Shown here piece by piece: positions 1 to 8,682 of a DNA stretch of 64,000 nucleotides; positions within the stretch are counted from its first letter, which is position 1; each line of letters opens with the position of its first letter. The position numbers and the translations under genes are program-made. The notes beneath the pieces are model-generated. The model had not been told where the DNA came from, did not search any database, and worked only from the letters and a program-made list of their open reading frames with translations. The stretch covers positions 124,001 through 188,000 of the forward strand of contig JAOARQ010000017.1 of assembly GCA_025210455.1 (NCBI GenBank), read 5' to 3'. This DNA comes from Pelagimonas sp. GTDB lineage: Bacteria > Pseudomonadota > Alphaproteobacteria > Rhodobacterales > Rhodobacteraceae.

Positions 1-620
1 CCTTCCAGATCAACCAAATCGGCATTGGTCACCGTGACAAAGGGCTGACTGCGCCGGTCGGAAAAATCATGCAGCGCCTGCGCAATCAGCGATTTGCCTG
101 TGCCGCTTTCGCCGGTGATCAGCACAGGCAGATCCGCATTCATCATCCGCGCCACCAGACGATAGAGCGTCTGCATCACCTGCGTGCGCCCAATCAAAGG
201 CAGCTCTTCCGGGCTGTCTTGCGGGGCGACGTCCTCTGCGGAAGGCACAGCCTGCCCCCGCAGATCCAGCGCCTTGGCCGTGCGTTTCATCAGATCAGGC
301 AGATCGAAAGGTTTGGGCAGGTAATCAAAGGCCTCGGCCTCGGTGGCCTGAATGGCGGTCATGATGGTGTTTTGCGCACTGATCACGATCACCGGCAGAT
401 CCGGGCGATCCTGTTTGATCTTGGGCAGCATTTCCAGCCCATTGCCATCGGGCATCATCACATCGGTGATCACCGCATCACCCTTGCCTTCGGACACCCA
501 GCGCATCAGCGTGGTCAGGCTTGAGGTCGCATGGACCTTGACCCCGGCCCGCGTCAAAGCCTGTGTCAACACCGTGCGAATTGTACGGTCGTCATCGGCA
601 ACCAGAACTGTTCCATCCAT
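1..620 (-). CDS. ntrC: Nitrogen regulation response regulator NtrC (NR-I), partial: C-terminus outside window
   Basis: Activator half of the Ntr two-component system, phosphorylated by NtrB under nitrogen limitation. About 206 N-terminal codons are visible. The receiver domain (about residues 1-120) has the acidic pocket VADDD, the phospho-acceptor Asp in [11 protein letters not shown] and the conserved Lys in YLPKPF. A linker leads to the start of the AAA+ domain with Walker A GESGTGKS. The gene runs off the left edge, so the GAFTGA loop and the Fis-type helix-turn-helix cannot be judged. This matters because Rhodobacter capsulatus NtrC is known to work with sigma-70 and lacks GAFTGA. The ATG lies 2 nt after the ntrB stop, and the ribosome site GGAGG is inside the end of ntrB, so translation is probably coupled. 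Confidence 0.95.
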   Translation of the reverse strand, partial: MDGTVLVADDDRTIRTVLTQALTRAGVKVHATSSLTTLMRWVSEGKGDAVITDVMMPDGNGLEMLPKIKQDRPDLPVIVISAQNTIMTAIQATEAEAFDYLPKPFDLPDLMKRTAKALDLRGQAVPSAEDVAPQDSPEELPLIGRTQVMQTLYRLVARMMNADLPVLITGESGTGKSLIAQALHDFSDRRSQPFVTVTNADLVDLE

Positions 621-622
621 TG

Positions 623-1699
623 TCAGACCTCCTTGTCAGAGCCGCGATCGCGGGACAGAGAAATGCGAAAGACCGTGCGGCCCGGTTCAGAATCCACCGA
701 AATCCAACCGCCATGATCCGAAATGATCTTGCTGACCAGTGCCAGCCCCAGTCCGGTGCCGTTTTCACGGCCCGATACAAAGGGATCAAAGATGTCGCTG
801 CGAATATCTTCGGGCAGACCGGGCCCGTCGTCTATGATCTCGATCTGCATGGGCAGCGCCTGTCCGGATCCACCCGAACGCCGCAGCCGGAACCCGTGTT
901 CATAATAGGTGCGCAGCCGGATGGTGCCGCCCTGCGGATCCGCCGCCTCAGAGGCATTTTTCAGCAGGTTCAGCACCACCTGTTGCAACTGATCACTGTC
1001 ACCGCGCGCCATGGGCAGCGAGGGGTCATAGTCTTCGATCAAGACCATATGCGACCCAAAGCCAAGCAGAGCAGAGCGCCGCGCACGATCGAGCACATCA
1101 TGCACATTCACCGGTCCCATTTCCGGCGCTGAAAGATTGCCGAATTGTTCAACCTGTTCCAGCAGTTTGACGATACGCCGGCTTTCTTCGACGATCAGAT
1201 CGGTCAGCTCTAGGTCGTCGGCATTCAGGTTCATGCTCAGCAGCTGCGCCGCCCCCGTGATCCCGGCCAGAGGGTTCTTGATCTCATGGGCCAGCATTTC
1301 GGCCATGCCAATGGCGGATTTCGCAGCAGATTTGACACTGTCGCTTTGCGTCATGCGCCCCGCCAGTTCGCGCGGGGAAATCAACATGATCATCACGCCA
1401 TCACGCCCTGAAAGCGGTGCGATCTGCAGATTGCATACCAGCGGCGCGCGATCCTTTGTACCCACATCCACATCGTTCACAAACAGCGGCGTGCCATTTT
1501 CACGGGCGCGCGCCAATCCGTTCTCAAGCGGCGCGTCCACCGTCAGCCGATCCCAGAACCGCACCCCGCGCAGCGCCTTGGCTGAGGTGTTCATAAACCC
1601 TTCGCAGGCGGGGTTTACATCCGCAATGCTGTCATCCTGGTCAATCAAGATCGCCGGCACCGGAAGCGATGACCAAATATGCGTATCGTCTGGGTCCAT
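623..1699 (-). CDS. ntrB: Nitrogen regulation sensor kinase NtrB (NR-II)
   Basis: Cytoplasmic histidine kinase/phosphatase that sets the phosphorylation of NtrC in response to PII signalling. It has 358 residues, the usual length. A PAS-like domain (about 10-110) comes first. The HisKA segment has H138 in LAHEIKNPL. The HATPase domain shows the N box ([12 protein letters not shown]), DDGPGLP and the G2 box GTGLGLALV. No membrane segment is present, as expected for NtrB. The ATG shares one base with the dusB stop, so dusB-ntrB-ntrC reads as one operon, the arrangement known as nifR3-ntrB-ntrC in Rhodobacter capsulatus. Confidence 0.95.
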   Translation of the reverse strand: MDPDDTHIWSSLPVPAILIDQDDSIADVNPACEGFMNTSAKALRGVRFWDRLTVDAPLENGLARARENGTPLFVNDVDVGTKDRAPLVCNLQIAPLSGRDGVMIMLISPRELAGRMTQSDSVKSAAKSAIGMAEMLAHEIKNPLAGITGAAQLLSMNLNADDLELTDLIVEESRRIVKLLEQVEQFGNLSAPEMGPVNVHDVLDRARRSALLGFGSHMVLIEDYDPSLPMARGDSDQLQQVVLNLLKNASEAADPQGGTIRLRTYYEHGFRLRRSGGSGQALPMQIEIIDDGPGLPEDIRSDIFDPFVSGRENGTGLGLALVSKIISDHGGWISVDSEPGRTVFRISLSRDRGSDKEV

Positions 1700-2682
1700 C
1701 AGGCTACCTTTTCAAAGGGGCGATCCAGCGCCTCGGGCAAGAGTTGTAACACCTTTGCGGTGTCTTTTTCGGTCAAAATGGATTGGCGCAGCTTTGGGTC
1801 AGGCGGGCATAGATCCATGTACCAACCCAGATGCTTGCGGGCGACACGATTGCCCAACTGGCTGCCATAAAAACTGAGCATCGCCTCGTAATGCTTTGAA
1901 ACCATGTCAACAAACGCACGCCCCTGCGGCACCTCTGGCGTGGGCGCACCGTAGAGATCCGCTGCCACCTGCGCCAATGTCCACGGCGCGCCCTGCGCCC
2001 CACGCCCGATCATCACCCCATCTGCGCCCGACTGGCGCAGCGCTTCCTTTGCGCTGGAGCTGTCGACAATATCGCCATTGACGATCAGCGGAATCGACAG
2101 CGCCTGTTTCACCTCGGACACCGCCTGCCAATCGGCTTTGCCTTTGTAAAACTGGCAACGGGTGCGCCCATGGATCACCACCATCTGCACCCCGGCGTTC
2201 TGCGCCCGCAGCGCCAGATCAGCCGCATTGCGGTGGCTGTCATCCCACCCCAAACGGGTTTTCAAGGTGACCGGCACATCGACCGCCGCAACAACCGCTT
2301 CGATCAGGGTGAGCGCGTGATCAGGCACCTGCATCAGCGCCGAGCCAGACCAGCCCCCCGTCACCTTTTTCGCCGGGCACCCCATGTTGATGTCAATCAC
2401 CCGCGCGCCCATATCGGCCACCATCCGCGCCGCTTCCGCCATCGGCCCCGGTTCACGCCCGGCAATCTGCACCGAAGTATTAGCGATCTGTGCCCCCAGC
2501 TCGGCTTTCTCGCGAGTTCCGGGGCGTTCTGTCAGGAACTCACCACTGGCAATCATCTCCGACACAACCAGCCCAGCACCGAAAGACGACACAAGCGTCC
2601 GATACGGTAGATCCGTGATCCCAGCCAATGGGGCGAGACACACCGGAGGATCCAGCAAAATATTGTCGATTTTTACAGGCAC
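1699..2682 (-). CDS. dusB: tRNA-dihydrouridine synthase DusB (NifR3)
   Basis: FMN enzyme that reduces uridine to dihydrouridine in the tRNA D-loop. It has 327 residues, normal for the family. The TIM barrel shows LAPLAGITDLPYR at the N-terminus, the DINMGCPAKKV motif with the catalytic Cys, VIHGRTRCQ and the FMN-phosphate segment GVMIGRGAQG. It is the first gene of the dusB-ntrB-ntrC operon, transcribed from the spacer that also serves ispDF. The enzymatic role is unrelated to nitrogen control; the linkage is a conserved alphaproteobacterial gene order. Confidence 0.95.
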   Translation of the reverse strand: MPVKIDNILLDPPVCLAPLAGITDLPYRTLVSSFGAGLVVSEMIASGEFLTERPGTREKAELGAQIANTSVQIAGREPGPMAEAARMVADMGARVIDINMGCPAKKVTGGWSGSALMQVPDHALTLIEAVVAAVDVPVTLKTRLGWDDSHRNAADLALRAQNAGVQMVVIHGRTRCQFYKGKADWQAVSEVKQALSIPLIVNGDIVDSSSAKEALRQSGADGVMIGRGAQGAPWTLAQVAADLYGAPTPEVPQGRAFVDMVSKHYEAMLSFYGSQLGNRVARKHLGWYMDLCPPDPKLRQSILTEKDTAKVLQLLPEALDRPFEKVA

Positions 2683-2776
2683 ATGCCTATTCCTTATGCA
2701 GTTATCTTTGGCCTAGCGCCAGGTTTACGCAGTATCAATGAAACCAAGGCAGTTTCGCCGCGTTGCAGCACCATAA

Positions 2777-2793
2777 TGCCTAATATTTAGGCA
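2777..2793. promoter_or_regulatory. Perfect 17-bp palindrome between dusB and ispDF; candidate NtrC operator
   Basis: The sequence TGCCTAATATTTAGGCA is a perfect inverted repeat of 7+3+7 bases. It fits the TGC-N11-GCA frame of enterobacterial NtrC sites. It lies about 95 bases upstream of dusB, the head of the operon that encodes NtrC, and about 62 bases upstream of ispDF. Two weaker TGC-N11-GCC matches lie nearby, at about 2697 and 2764. Autoregulation by NtrC is an inference; another dimeric regulator is possible. Confidence 0.5.
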
Positions 2794-2855
2794 AATCTTG
2801 CGGATTGCACAAAAACCCGCTGGATCGTAGATCTTGCGCAGGAAAAGGATGCTGC

Positions 2856-3986
2856 ATGAAAACCGCATTTGTAATTGTCGCCGCAGGCCGTGGCCAACGC
2901 GCAGGGGGTGGCCTGCCGAAACAATGGCGTGAGGTGGCCGGGAAACCCGTCGCCCGATGGACATTGGAAGCCGTTGCCCCCTTTGGCAAGGTTGTGATGG
3001 TGATCCACCCAGACGATCAGGCCATCGCCCAAGAGGTCATCGTTGGGCTGCCGGTAGATCTGGTTTTTGGCGCAGCGGATCGCTCTGGCTCGGTGCGGGC
3101 GGGGCTTGAGGCGCTGATCGAGGCGGCCCCGGAACAGGTGCTGATACATGATGTGGCGCGCTGTTGTGTACCTGCGCAGGTGATCACCGATGTGATTGCA
3201 GCGCTCGAAACTGCTCCCGGCGCAGCCCCGGCGCTGGCTGTCACAGATGCGCTTTGGACCGGTGAGGCAGGGCAGGTCAGCGGCACACAGGACCGCAGCG
3301 GATTGTACCGTGCCCAAACACCGCAGGGCTTTCGCTATGCTGACATTCTGGCTGCGCATCGCGCATTTGATGGTCAGGCCGCAGATGATGTCGAAGTCGC
3401 CCGCGCCGCCGGGCTGGATGTGGCCATCGTGCCCGGCAGTGAAGGCAATCTAAAAATCACCACGCCCGAAGATTTCGCCCGGGCCGCAAAACAGTTGAGG
3501 ATCAAAATGGATATTCGATTGGGCAATGGCTATGATGTGCATGCCTTTGAAGACGGCGATCACGTGATCCTATGCGGGGTGAAAATACCGCACTCTCAGT
3601 CTCTTAAAGGGCATTCTGACGCGGATGTCGGCATGCATGCGGTAACAGATGCGCTGTATGGCGCGCTGGCCGAAGGTGACATCGGGCGGCATTTCCCCCC
3701 CTCTGATCCGCAGTGGAAAGGTGCCGCCAGCGAAATTTTCCTGAAACACGCCTGCGATCTGGCCCGTGCCAAAGGCTATGAGATCAGCAATGTCGATTGC
3801 ACTCTGATCTGCGAACGGCCAAAGATCGGGCCGCATGCCTCTGAAATGATGCAGGAAATGGCGAGGATCATGGGCCTTGAGATGGACCGCGTCTCGATCA
3901 AGGCCACCACATCCGAACGCCTGGGCTTTACCGGCCGTGAAGAAGGGATTGCGGCGTTTGCCACCGCAACTTTGGTAAAACCATGA
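2856..3986 (+). CDS. ispDF: Bifunctional MEP-pathway enzyme IspDF
   Basis: Fusion of 2-C-methyl-D-erythritol 4-phosphate cytidylyltransferase (IspD, residues 1 to about 215) and 2-C-methyl-D-erythritol 2,4-cyclodiphosphate synthase (IspF, 218-376), two steps of isoprenoid precursor synthesis. IspD motifs: [17 protein letters not shown] at the N-terminus, HDVARCCVP and RAQTPQGFR. IspF motifs: the metal-binding [16 protein letters not shown] and [16 protein letters not shown]. The chosen ATG follows AGGAAAAGG; an in-frame upstream ATG at 2805 would add 17 unconserved residues. The stop overlaps the pgpA start (ATGA). The fused form is common in alphaproteobacteria. Confidence 0.96.
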   Translation: MKTAFVIVAAGRGQRAGGGLPKQWREVAGKPVARWTLEAVAPFGKVVMVIHPDDQAIAQEVIVGLPVDLVFGAADRSGSVRAGLEALIEAAPEQVLIHDVARCCVPAQVITDVIAALETAPGAAPALAVTDALWTGEAGQVSGTQDRSGLYRAQTPQGFRYADILAAHRAFDGQAADDVEVARAAGLDVAIVPGSEGNLKITTPEDFARAAKQLRIKMDIRLGNGYDVHAFEDGDHVILCGVKIPHSQSLKGHSDADVGMHAVTDALYGALAEGDIGRHFPPSDPQWKGAASEIFLKHACDLARAKGYEISNVDCTLICERPKIGPHASEMMQEMARIMGLEMDRVSIKATTSERLGFTGREEGIAAFATATLVKP

Positions 3987-4474
3987 TGAAAGCGATTGCC
4001 TCACTGGGCTATGTTGGTTTTCTGAAACCCGCGCCGGGCACCTGGGGCAGCTTTGCTTCCCTGCCGCTGGCTTATCTCGTGCATCGGATCGGGGGCTTCC
4101 CCCTGCTGATCATTATGACCGGATTGTCTTTTTATATCGGTGTGTTAGCGACCAAATCTGTCACTTCTGTGCCCGGCACAGATCATGACCCCAGCTGGGT
4201 TGTCATCGACGAACTGGTGGGCCAGTGGATCGCTCTTTTCCCCGTCAGCTTTGGCGCCATGATGATGGGAATCGAGGTGCACAGGCTCTGGCCCGGCTGG
4301 ATCGCCGCCTTTGTCTTCTTCCGACTGTTTGATATTACAAAACCCTGGCTGGCTGGCCGTGCCGACCGTATGGGAACACCTTTTGGCGTCATGCTGGATG
4401 ATGTCTGGGCCGGCGTTTTTGCCGCCATCACTGTGGTTGCCTTTGCCTTTCTCTATCATGGGGATTTGATGTGA
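3983..4474 (+). CDS. pgpA: Phosphatidylglycerophosphatase A
   Basis: Integral membrane phosphatase that removes the terminal phosphate of phosphatidylglycerophosphate, the last step of phosphatidylglycerol synthesis. It has 163 residues. Family motifs are visible: [12 protein letters not shown] near the N-terminus, [16 protein letters not shown] (Asp/Glu-rich catalytic loop), [10 protein letters not shown] and DDVWAG. Several hydrophobic segments fit an inner-membrane protein. The start overlaps the ispDF stop by 4 bp and a second ATG follows immediately, so either may be used. The next gene starts at a GTG inside its own end. Confidence 0.93.
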   Translation: MMKAIASLGYVGFLKPAPGTWGSFASLPLAYLVHRIGGFPLLIIMTGLSFYIGVLATKSVTSVPGTDHDPSWVVIDELVGQWIALFPVSFGAMMMGIEVHRLWPGWIAAFVFFRLFDITKPWLAGRADRMGTPFGVMLDDVWAGVFAAITVVAFAFLYHGDLM

Positions 4475-4938
4475 AGATCGCCTCACAAATTATTGAAGTT
4501 GCCTCAAAAGACGGAAAAACTGTCACCTGCGCCGAAAGCTGCACAGGCGGAATGGTGGCAGCGGCACTCACCGATATCCCCGGGTCTTCAGCGGTTTTCG
4601 AACGGGGCTTTGTCACCTATTCCAACACTGCCAAATCCGAAATGATTGGGGTATCCCTTCAGACGCTGGAAAAATTTGGTGCGGTCTCGGAACAGGTTGC
4701 CTGCGAAATGGCGCAGGGTGCGCTGCGCTCGGCACGGGCAGATGTCGCGGTGGCCATCAGTGGCATCGCAGGCCCCGGCGGATCAGAGTTTAAGCCCGAG
4801 GGGCGCGTCTGCTATGCCGTAGCCATCCCTGACCAGATCATTTCCGAAACCATCGAACATGGTGCGCTTGGACGGGATCGGGTGCGCTGTGCTGCGCGGG
4901 ATCATGCTTTGCAACTGATCCTCTCTGCCCTGCGCTGA
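4471..4938 (+). CDS. pncC: CinA-family protein, amidohydrolase (PncC) domain only
   Basis: This is the C-terminal domain of CinA as a stand-alone protein of 155 residues, the form that deamidates nicotinamide mononucleotide. Motifs: TCAESCTGGMVAAALTDIPG, FVTYSN.AK and ISGIAGPGG. The N-terminal MoCF-like (COG1058) domain is absent. The start is a GTG overlapping the pgpA stop, so ispDF-pgpA-pncC form a tightly overlapping run. A weak 6-bp hairpin (AAGCCC/GGGCTT, about 4951-4965) follows the stop but has no clear T-run. Confidence 0.9.
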   Translation: MKIASQIIEVASKDGKTVTCAESCTGGMVAAALTDIPGSSAVFERGFVTYSNTAKSEMIGVSLQTLEKFGAVSEQVACEMAQGALRSARADVAVAISGIAGPGGSEFKPEGRVCYAVAIPDQIISETIEHGALGRDRVRCAARDHALQLILSALR

Positions 4939-4983
4939 CCCCCGCGAGGAAAGCCCGCAGGGCTTGAGGAGCGCCCCCAGAAC

Positions 4984-5565
4984 TCAGGCCGCGTAGCGGA
5001 TCTGCAGATGCCCTGCATCCTGCGGCAGATCCGTGACCCCTTCGATCACCACCAGATCAAACCCGGCCAGACGCACAACCGTATCCCCTGCGACCTCATC
5101 CAGTTCGTAGAGCGGGGTCAGGTCATCTCCGTCCAGCGGATTGGCCGGGTAATCCAGATCCACATTCAGGCTCAGCACATCTTCACCCGGCTTGAAATCT
5201 GAAATCACTGTCTGCGCCAGATCTTCGGAATGCGGTGAAACAATATCCACCTGAACACTGCCGTCGCCGTGCTCGGCATCGTAGCGCGCCAGATAATCCT
5301 CAAGCCGTGCCATCAGACCATCGTCTTCCTGCGCGTCTTGTGCAGGCAGATCCAATAGCGCCATTGGCTGATCTTCCACCTCATACAGCGGCGCGTCCCG
5401 TGAGGGCGCAATCGACCCAGCGGTTTCGCTGGCATCCGCAATCGTTTCTTCCTGCGCCTGCGCACGATCCATGTCACTTAGCATGTCCAGATCCGCATCC
5501 TCGGGCATCAACATCGACAAGGATACAGCGAACAAACACAAACCCATAACGATTAACAACCCCAT
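4984..5565 (-). CDS. Membrane-anchored acidic protein with an RTX-tail-like C-terminal domain
   Basis: Protein of 193 residues, function unknown. Residues 1-20 form one hydrophobic segment (signal anchor or signal peptide). Residues 25-125 are acidic and of low complexity. The C-terminal 75 residues have the pattern seen after RTX repeats in roseobacter type I-secreted proteins: VISDFKPGEDVLSLNVD, then alternating strands ending DTVVRLAGFDLVVIEGV. No glycine-rich nonapeptide is present. The start is supported by GGGAGG six bases upstream of the ATG. The gene is alone, tail-to-tail with pncC. The RTX link is by pattern only; it may be a distinct family. Confidence 0.75.
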   Translation of the reverse strand: MGLLIVMGLCLFAVSLSMLMPEDADLDMLSDMDRAQAQEETIADASETAGSIAPSRDAPLYEVEDQPMALLDLPAQDAQEDDGLMARLEDYLARYDAEHGDGSVQVDIVSPHSEDLAQTVISDFKPGEDVLSLNVDLDYPANPLDGDDLTPLYELDEVAGDTVVRLAGFDLVVIEGVTDLPQDAGHLQIRYAA

Positions 5566-5645
5566 AGCGGCCTCCCATGACCAGAGTAATCACAGGTAAG
5601 AGATTGTTTGCATTTCGGTACAAAAATGAGGCGTCACCGGGGTAT

Positions 5646-6908
5646 TTACCCGGCGGCAGCGACAATTAAACTCTCTAAAGAAGTGGTTAAACCTATACGA
5701 ATAGATTGCGCCTTTTCTTCCCCAACCAGGGCGGCGGCCTTGGCATAGACACGCTCTGCACGGGCCTCAAAAGACATCGGCGCATTCAGATCAAAATGCG
5801 CTTCCAGATCTCCATCCTCAGTCTCTAACCGCACCAGCGCTTCGGTTTCAGAAAGAGCGTCGCTGGCGCTGACCTGCACCTTGTCGCGCAGGGCAATCAC
5901 CTGTGGATCATTACAATGCTGATCGTCAAAGGTTTTCAGCGCGGCGGTGGAATACCCAAGCAACGACAGAGCCATCACCGTGCGATAGCTGAATTTCGCT
6001 TCCAAACCGGTTGTCGGGCTGGGCTGGTTGCAAACCGTCATCCAGCGCGGATGGGTCTCGACATGGATCGCGTGGATCTGCCCCGGATCCTGCGGTTTCA
6101 ACAGCGCCAGCGCTTCCAGACTGGCGTGCAGTCCATGGCAACAGGCGTGGAACTTGTGGCTGACCTGCTCCATAAGAAAGCCCGGGGTCTCATCCATCAC
6201 GCCATCGGTATGATGCGTCGATAAAAACCCATTCTGCCCCCAGATCGCCTTCGGATCTGACACCATGCCCTTTTGCGCCAAAAGCGCCGCCTCGACCCCA
6301 TTTGAGGCAGCAATGCCCGCGTTATAGGGTTTGCCCATCGTCCCGAATTGAGATTTCAACCCAGAGGCGCGGGTGCTGACCAACCCCAGCGCGTGATGCA
6401 CCTGATCACGGCTTAGCCCCAACAACTGCGCCGCCGCCAGTGTTGCGCCAAATGCGCCTGCGGTAGCCGTTTGGTGAAACCCAATCTGGTAATGCGCCCG
6501 GCCAAACAGCTTGCCAAAACGCACCGAAGCCTCGGTGCCCGCAAGCGCCGCATCTATGAACTGATCCAATGTCGCCTTTTCGTGCTCGGCCACAGCGAAA
6601 GCCGCCGAGACAACCGCAACAGAGGGGTGGCCGATATGGGCAAAATGCGTGTCGTCGTAATCCAGCGCATGGGAAATCGTGCCGTTTACCAGTGCAGCCG
6701 ACCGCATGGGCGCGCGCCCACCGCCAAACAGCATCGCCTGCCCTGCCCCGGCTTCGTCCAGCACCATTTGCCGGCAGATCCTGGACACGGGCTCATCGAC
6801 CCCAGGCAAGGCACAGGCCATCCAATCCATGATCGACAAACGCATGATATCGCGTGCGCCCTGTGTGGGCGTCGCGATTGCGGGCGCAAGTATCCTGTCT
6901 AAATCCAT
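5646..6908 (-). CDS. MmgE/PrpD family protein
   Basis: Member of the MmgE/PrpD fold family, which includes 2-methylcitrate dehydratase, cis-aconitate decarboxylase and other CoA-free dehydratases or lyases. It has 420 residues. Visible family features: NGTISHALDYDDTH, AGAFGATLAAAQLLGL, FGTMGKPYNAG and the HKFHACCHG segment near the active-site face. The chosen ATG has AAGGAC upstream; a TTG six codons earlier is less likely. No prpB or prpC lies nearby, so a role in propionate catabolism is not supported by context. Substrate unknown. Confidence 0.88.
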   Translation of the reverse strand: MDLDRILAPAIATPTQGARDIMRLSIMDWMACALPGVDEPVSRICRQMVLDEAGAGQAMLFGGGRAPMRSAALVNGTISHALDYDDTHFAHIGHPSVAVVSAAFAVAEHEKATLDQFIDAALAGTEASVRFGKLFGRAHYQIGFHQTATAGAFGATLAAAQLLGLSRDQVHHALGLVSTRASGLKSQFGTMGKPYNAGIAASNGVEAALLAQKGMVSDPKAIWGQNGFLSTHHTDGVMDETPGFLMEQVSHKFHACCHGLHASLEALALLKPQDPGQIHAIHVETHPRWMTVCNQPSPTTGLEAKFSYRTVMALSLLGYSTAALKTFDDQHCNDPQVIALRDKVQVSASDALSETEALVRLETEDGDLEAHFDLNAPMSFEARAERVYAKAAALVGEEKAQSIRIGLTTSLESLIVAAAG

Positions 6909-6970
6909 GCTCTTGTCCTTGGTCAAAAAACTGCGGACAAGTTAGGGAATTCCACGATGAGGTAAAGGGC

Positions 6971-7411
6971 TTAGGCCGTCAGCACCAGTTGCGCCGCATC
7001 TGCGGCATTGGTGGTCTCAATCGCTGAACGATAGGCCTGCACCGGCTGCTGTGGCTCTGACTTGGGGGTCTCAATCTTTGGTGCGAAAAAGGCCATTTCC
7101 AGCATGGATTTCTGCGGCTTAGCCACTTCAGTCTTGGCTGGGGGCTGGGGCGTTTCAGCGACGGCAGGTTTGGGATCTGCCTGCAGCGCGGGGCGCTCTT
7201 TCGGGGCCGTTGGTTCTGCCTTTTTGGTCTCTGGCTCGGATTGCGCCAGTGCTTCGGCAGTGGCGCGGGCCATGCGACGGGCCACAAGCGATGTGATCTT
7301 GGCCGCGCGGCTGTCCGTTGGCGGCATGGGCGGTTCCCAGGCCTTGAACAAAGCTGAACGCGACGGCAGCGCCTTAGGCAATGCGGGATGGGCGGCGAAT
7401 ACAGCAGTCAT
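6971..7411 (-). CDS. Hypothetical Ala/Pro/Lys-rich protein
   Basis: Protein of 146 residues with no recognised family. It starts with a short hydrophobic-aromatic stretch, followed by a helix (about residues 36-60) and a long charged low-complexity region rich in Pro, Lys, Ala and Glu. It has no clear membrane segment or catalytic motif. AAGG-type ribosome sites precede the ATG. A perfect inverted repeat sits in the leader. Codon use looks like its neighbours. It may be a structural or adaptor protein; the function is unknown. Confidence 0.55.
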   Translation of the reverse strand: MTAVFAAHPALPKALPSRSALFKAWEPPMPPTDSRAAKITSLVARRMARATAEALAQSEPETKKAEPTAPKERPALQADPKPAVAETPQPPAKTEVAKPQKSMLEMAFFAPKIETPKSEPQQPVQAYRSAIETTNAADAAQLVLTA

Positions 7412-7439
7412 TCGAATACCTTTTGGAAACCTTTGTTAC

Positions 7440-7462
7440 TGACCAGTTAAAATTGCTGGTCA
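7440..7462. promoter_or_regulatory. Inverted repeat TGACCAG-N9-CTGGTCA upstream of the Pro/Lys-rich protein gene
   Basis: A perfect 7-bp inverted repeat with a 9-bp A/T-rich centre lies about 30 bases upstream of the ATG at 7411. It may be an operator or a leader hairpin. No regulator can be assigned. Confidence 0.35.
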
Positions 7463-7574
7463 AATAAGGCACAAAAGTGGCATTCACGCGTCGCAATCTT
7501 GCCATTGAGGATAATGGTTAATGCAAACCGATGCGGCGCAAGAGTGGTTAACAGCCCTGCCAGCGGGTAAGATA

Positions 7575-8018
7575 TCAGCCGTAAAGTTCGGCAGCGCGAC
7601 TTTCGAAAGCGCGCACAATCCTCTGCATGGCCTCCATAAAGAACATGCCCGCCGCCCCTTGCAGCAGCCGGTTACGGAATTCGAAATCGACGAAAAAGGC
7701 CACCTCGACCCCATCTTCCACATCGCGGAACTCCCATTTGGAGATCAGATGTTTGAACGGGCCATCCAGATATTCGGTGTCGATCTTCTGCGCCTGATGC
7801 CAGAGCGTCACCCGAGAGCCAAACTTTTCGCGAAACACTTTGAACGAGATCACCAGATCCGCCAGCATCACATCGTGATCCCCCTGATCCGTGGTGCTGC
7901 GAATACGCGCCGCAGCCGTCCAGGGCAGGAATTTCGGATAGTTGGCCACATCCGCCACCAGATCAAACATCTGTTGCGCTGTGTACGGCAGGGTGCGGGT
8001 TTCAGAATGTGAGGGCAT
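7575..8018 (-). CDS. ratA: COQ10/RatA-like START-domain protein
   Basis: Small polyketide-cyclase/START-fold protein of 147 residues, related to mitochondrial COQ10 (ubiquinone chaperone) and E. coli RatA. Family features: SETRTLPYTAQQMFDLVADVANYPKFLPW at the N-terminal end (two short motifs joined), then a beta-grip with VTLWHQAQKIDTEYLDGPF, and a C-terminal helix FFMEAMQRIVRAFESRAAELYG (approximate). The chosen ATG at 8018 matches the normal family N-terminus; an ATG at 8090 would add 24 unrelated residues and run into the hpt start. In alphaproteobacteria a ubiquinone role is more likely than a toxin role. Divergent from hpt. Confidence 0.82.
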   Translation of the reverse strand: MPSHSETRTLPYTAQQMFDLVADVANYPKFLPWTAAARIRSTTDQGDHDVMLADLVISFKVFREKFGSRVTLWHQAQKIDTEYLDGPFKHLISKWEFRDVEDGVEVAFFVDFEFRNRLLQGAAGMFFMEAMQRIVRAFESRAAELYG

Positions 8019-8088
8019 CGCTTCATGTTTTAAGATGACATTGTCTGGGGATTTCGTATGTTGCGCGCGAAAATTCAAGGGATAAGCC

Positions 8089-8631
8089 ATGACTCAGCGT
8101 CCATATGTCGTAGATGTAATGATCTCAGCCAAAACCATTGCTGCCAGGATCGAGGATCTGAGCCGCGAAATCAGTCAGGAATTCTCTGACACGGATAAGC
8201 TGGTGGTGGTGGGCCTGCTGCGGGGGTCGTTTGTGTTTATCGCGGATCTCGTGCGCGAACTGGACATGCCGGTAGAGGTCGATTTCCTTGAGGCCTCATC
8301 TTATGGCAATGCGATGGAAAGCTCGCGCGAGGTGCGCATTCTGAAAGACATTCGCGGCCAGATCGAAGGGCGCGATGTCCTGGTGGTGGAAGACATCGTC
8401 GATACCGGCCACACGCTGACCCATGTCAAACACCTGCTGGAAAGCCGCAATCCGCGCAAATTGAAAACCATTGCCCTGCTCGACAAACCCACCCGACGCG
8501 AAGCGGACATCCGGGGCGATTGGATCGGCTTTGAAATCCCTGATGAATTTGTGGTGGGCTATGGTATCGACTTTGCGCAGCGCAACCGCAACCTGCCCTA
8601 TATCGGCAAGGTCCGTTTCACTGACGAATGA
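8089..8631 (+). CDS. hpt: Hypoxanthine phosphoribosyltransferase
   Basis: Purine salvage enzyme that joins hypoxanthine (and often guanine) to PRPP to give IMP or GMP. It has 180 residues, normal size. Motifs: [15 protein letters not shown], the PRPP-binding loop [14 protein letters not shown] and the base-binding [22 protein letters not shown] region. ATG preceded by AAGGGAT. Divergent from ratA by 70 bp, and followed by a strong terminator. Confidence 0.95.
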   Translation: MTQRPYVVDVMISAKTIAARIEDLSREISQEFSDTDKLVVVGLLRGSFVFIADLVRELDMPVEVDFLEASSYGNAMESSREVRILKDIRGQIEGRDVLVVEDIVDTGHTLTHVKHLLESRNPRKLKTIALLDKPTRREADIRGDWIGFEIPDEFVVGYGIDFAQRNRNLPYIGKVRFTDE

Positions 8632-8642
8632 TGCAGATAGAC

Positions 8643-8672
8643 AAAAGCCTCTGAAAACTCAGAGGCTTTTTG
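8643..8672 (+). terminator. Rho-independent terminator between hpt and lipA, usable both ways
   Basis: Stem AAGCCTCTGA (8645-8654), loop AAAC, stem TCAGAGGCTT (8659-8668), followed by T5. The matching A-run on the left would give a T-run for lipA transcripts from the minus strand. Confidence 0.9.
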
Positions 8673-8682
8673 AATTTTAGTC

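Noticed and set aside
5646-6908. 2-methylcitrate cycle operon
   Set aside because: The MmgE/PrpD gene has no prpB, prpC or prpR next to it.
7575-8631. RatA-like gene plus neighbour as a toxin-antitoxin pair
   Set aside because: The adjacent gene is hpt in the opposite direction; no antitoxin is visible and the protein fits the COQ10-type START family.
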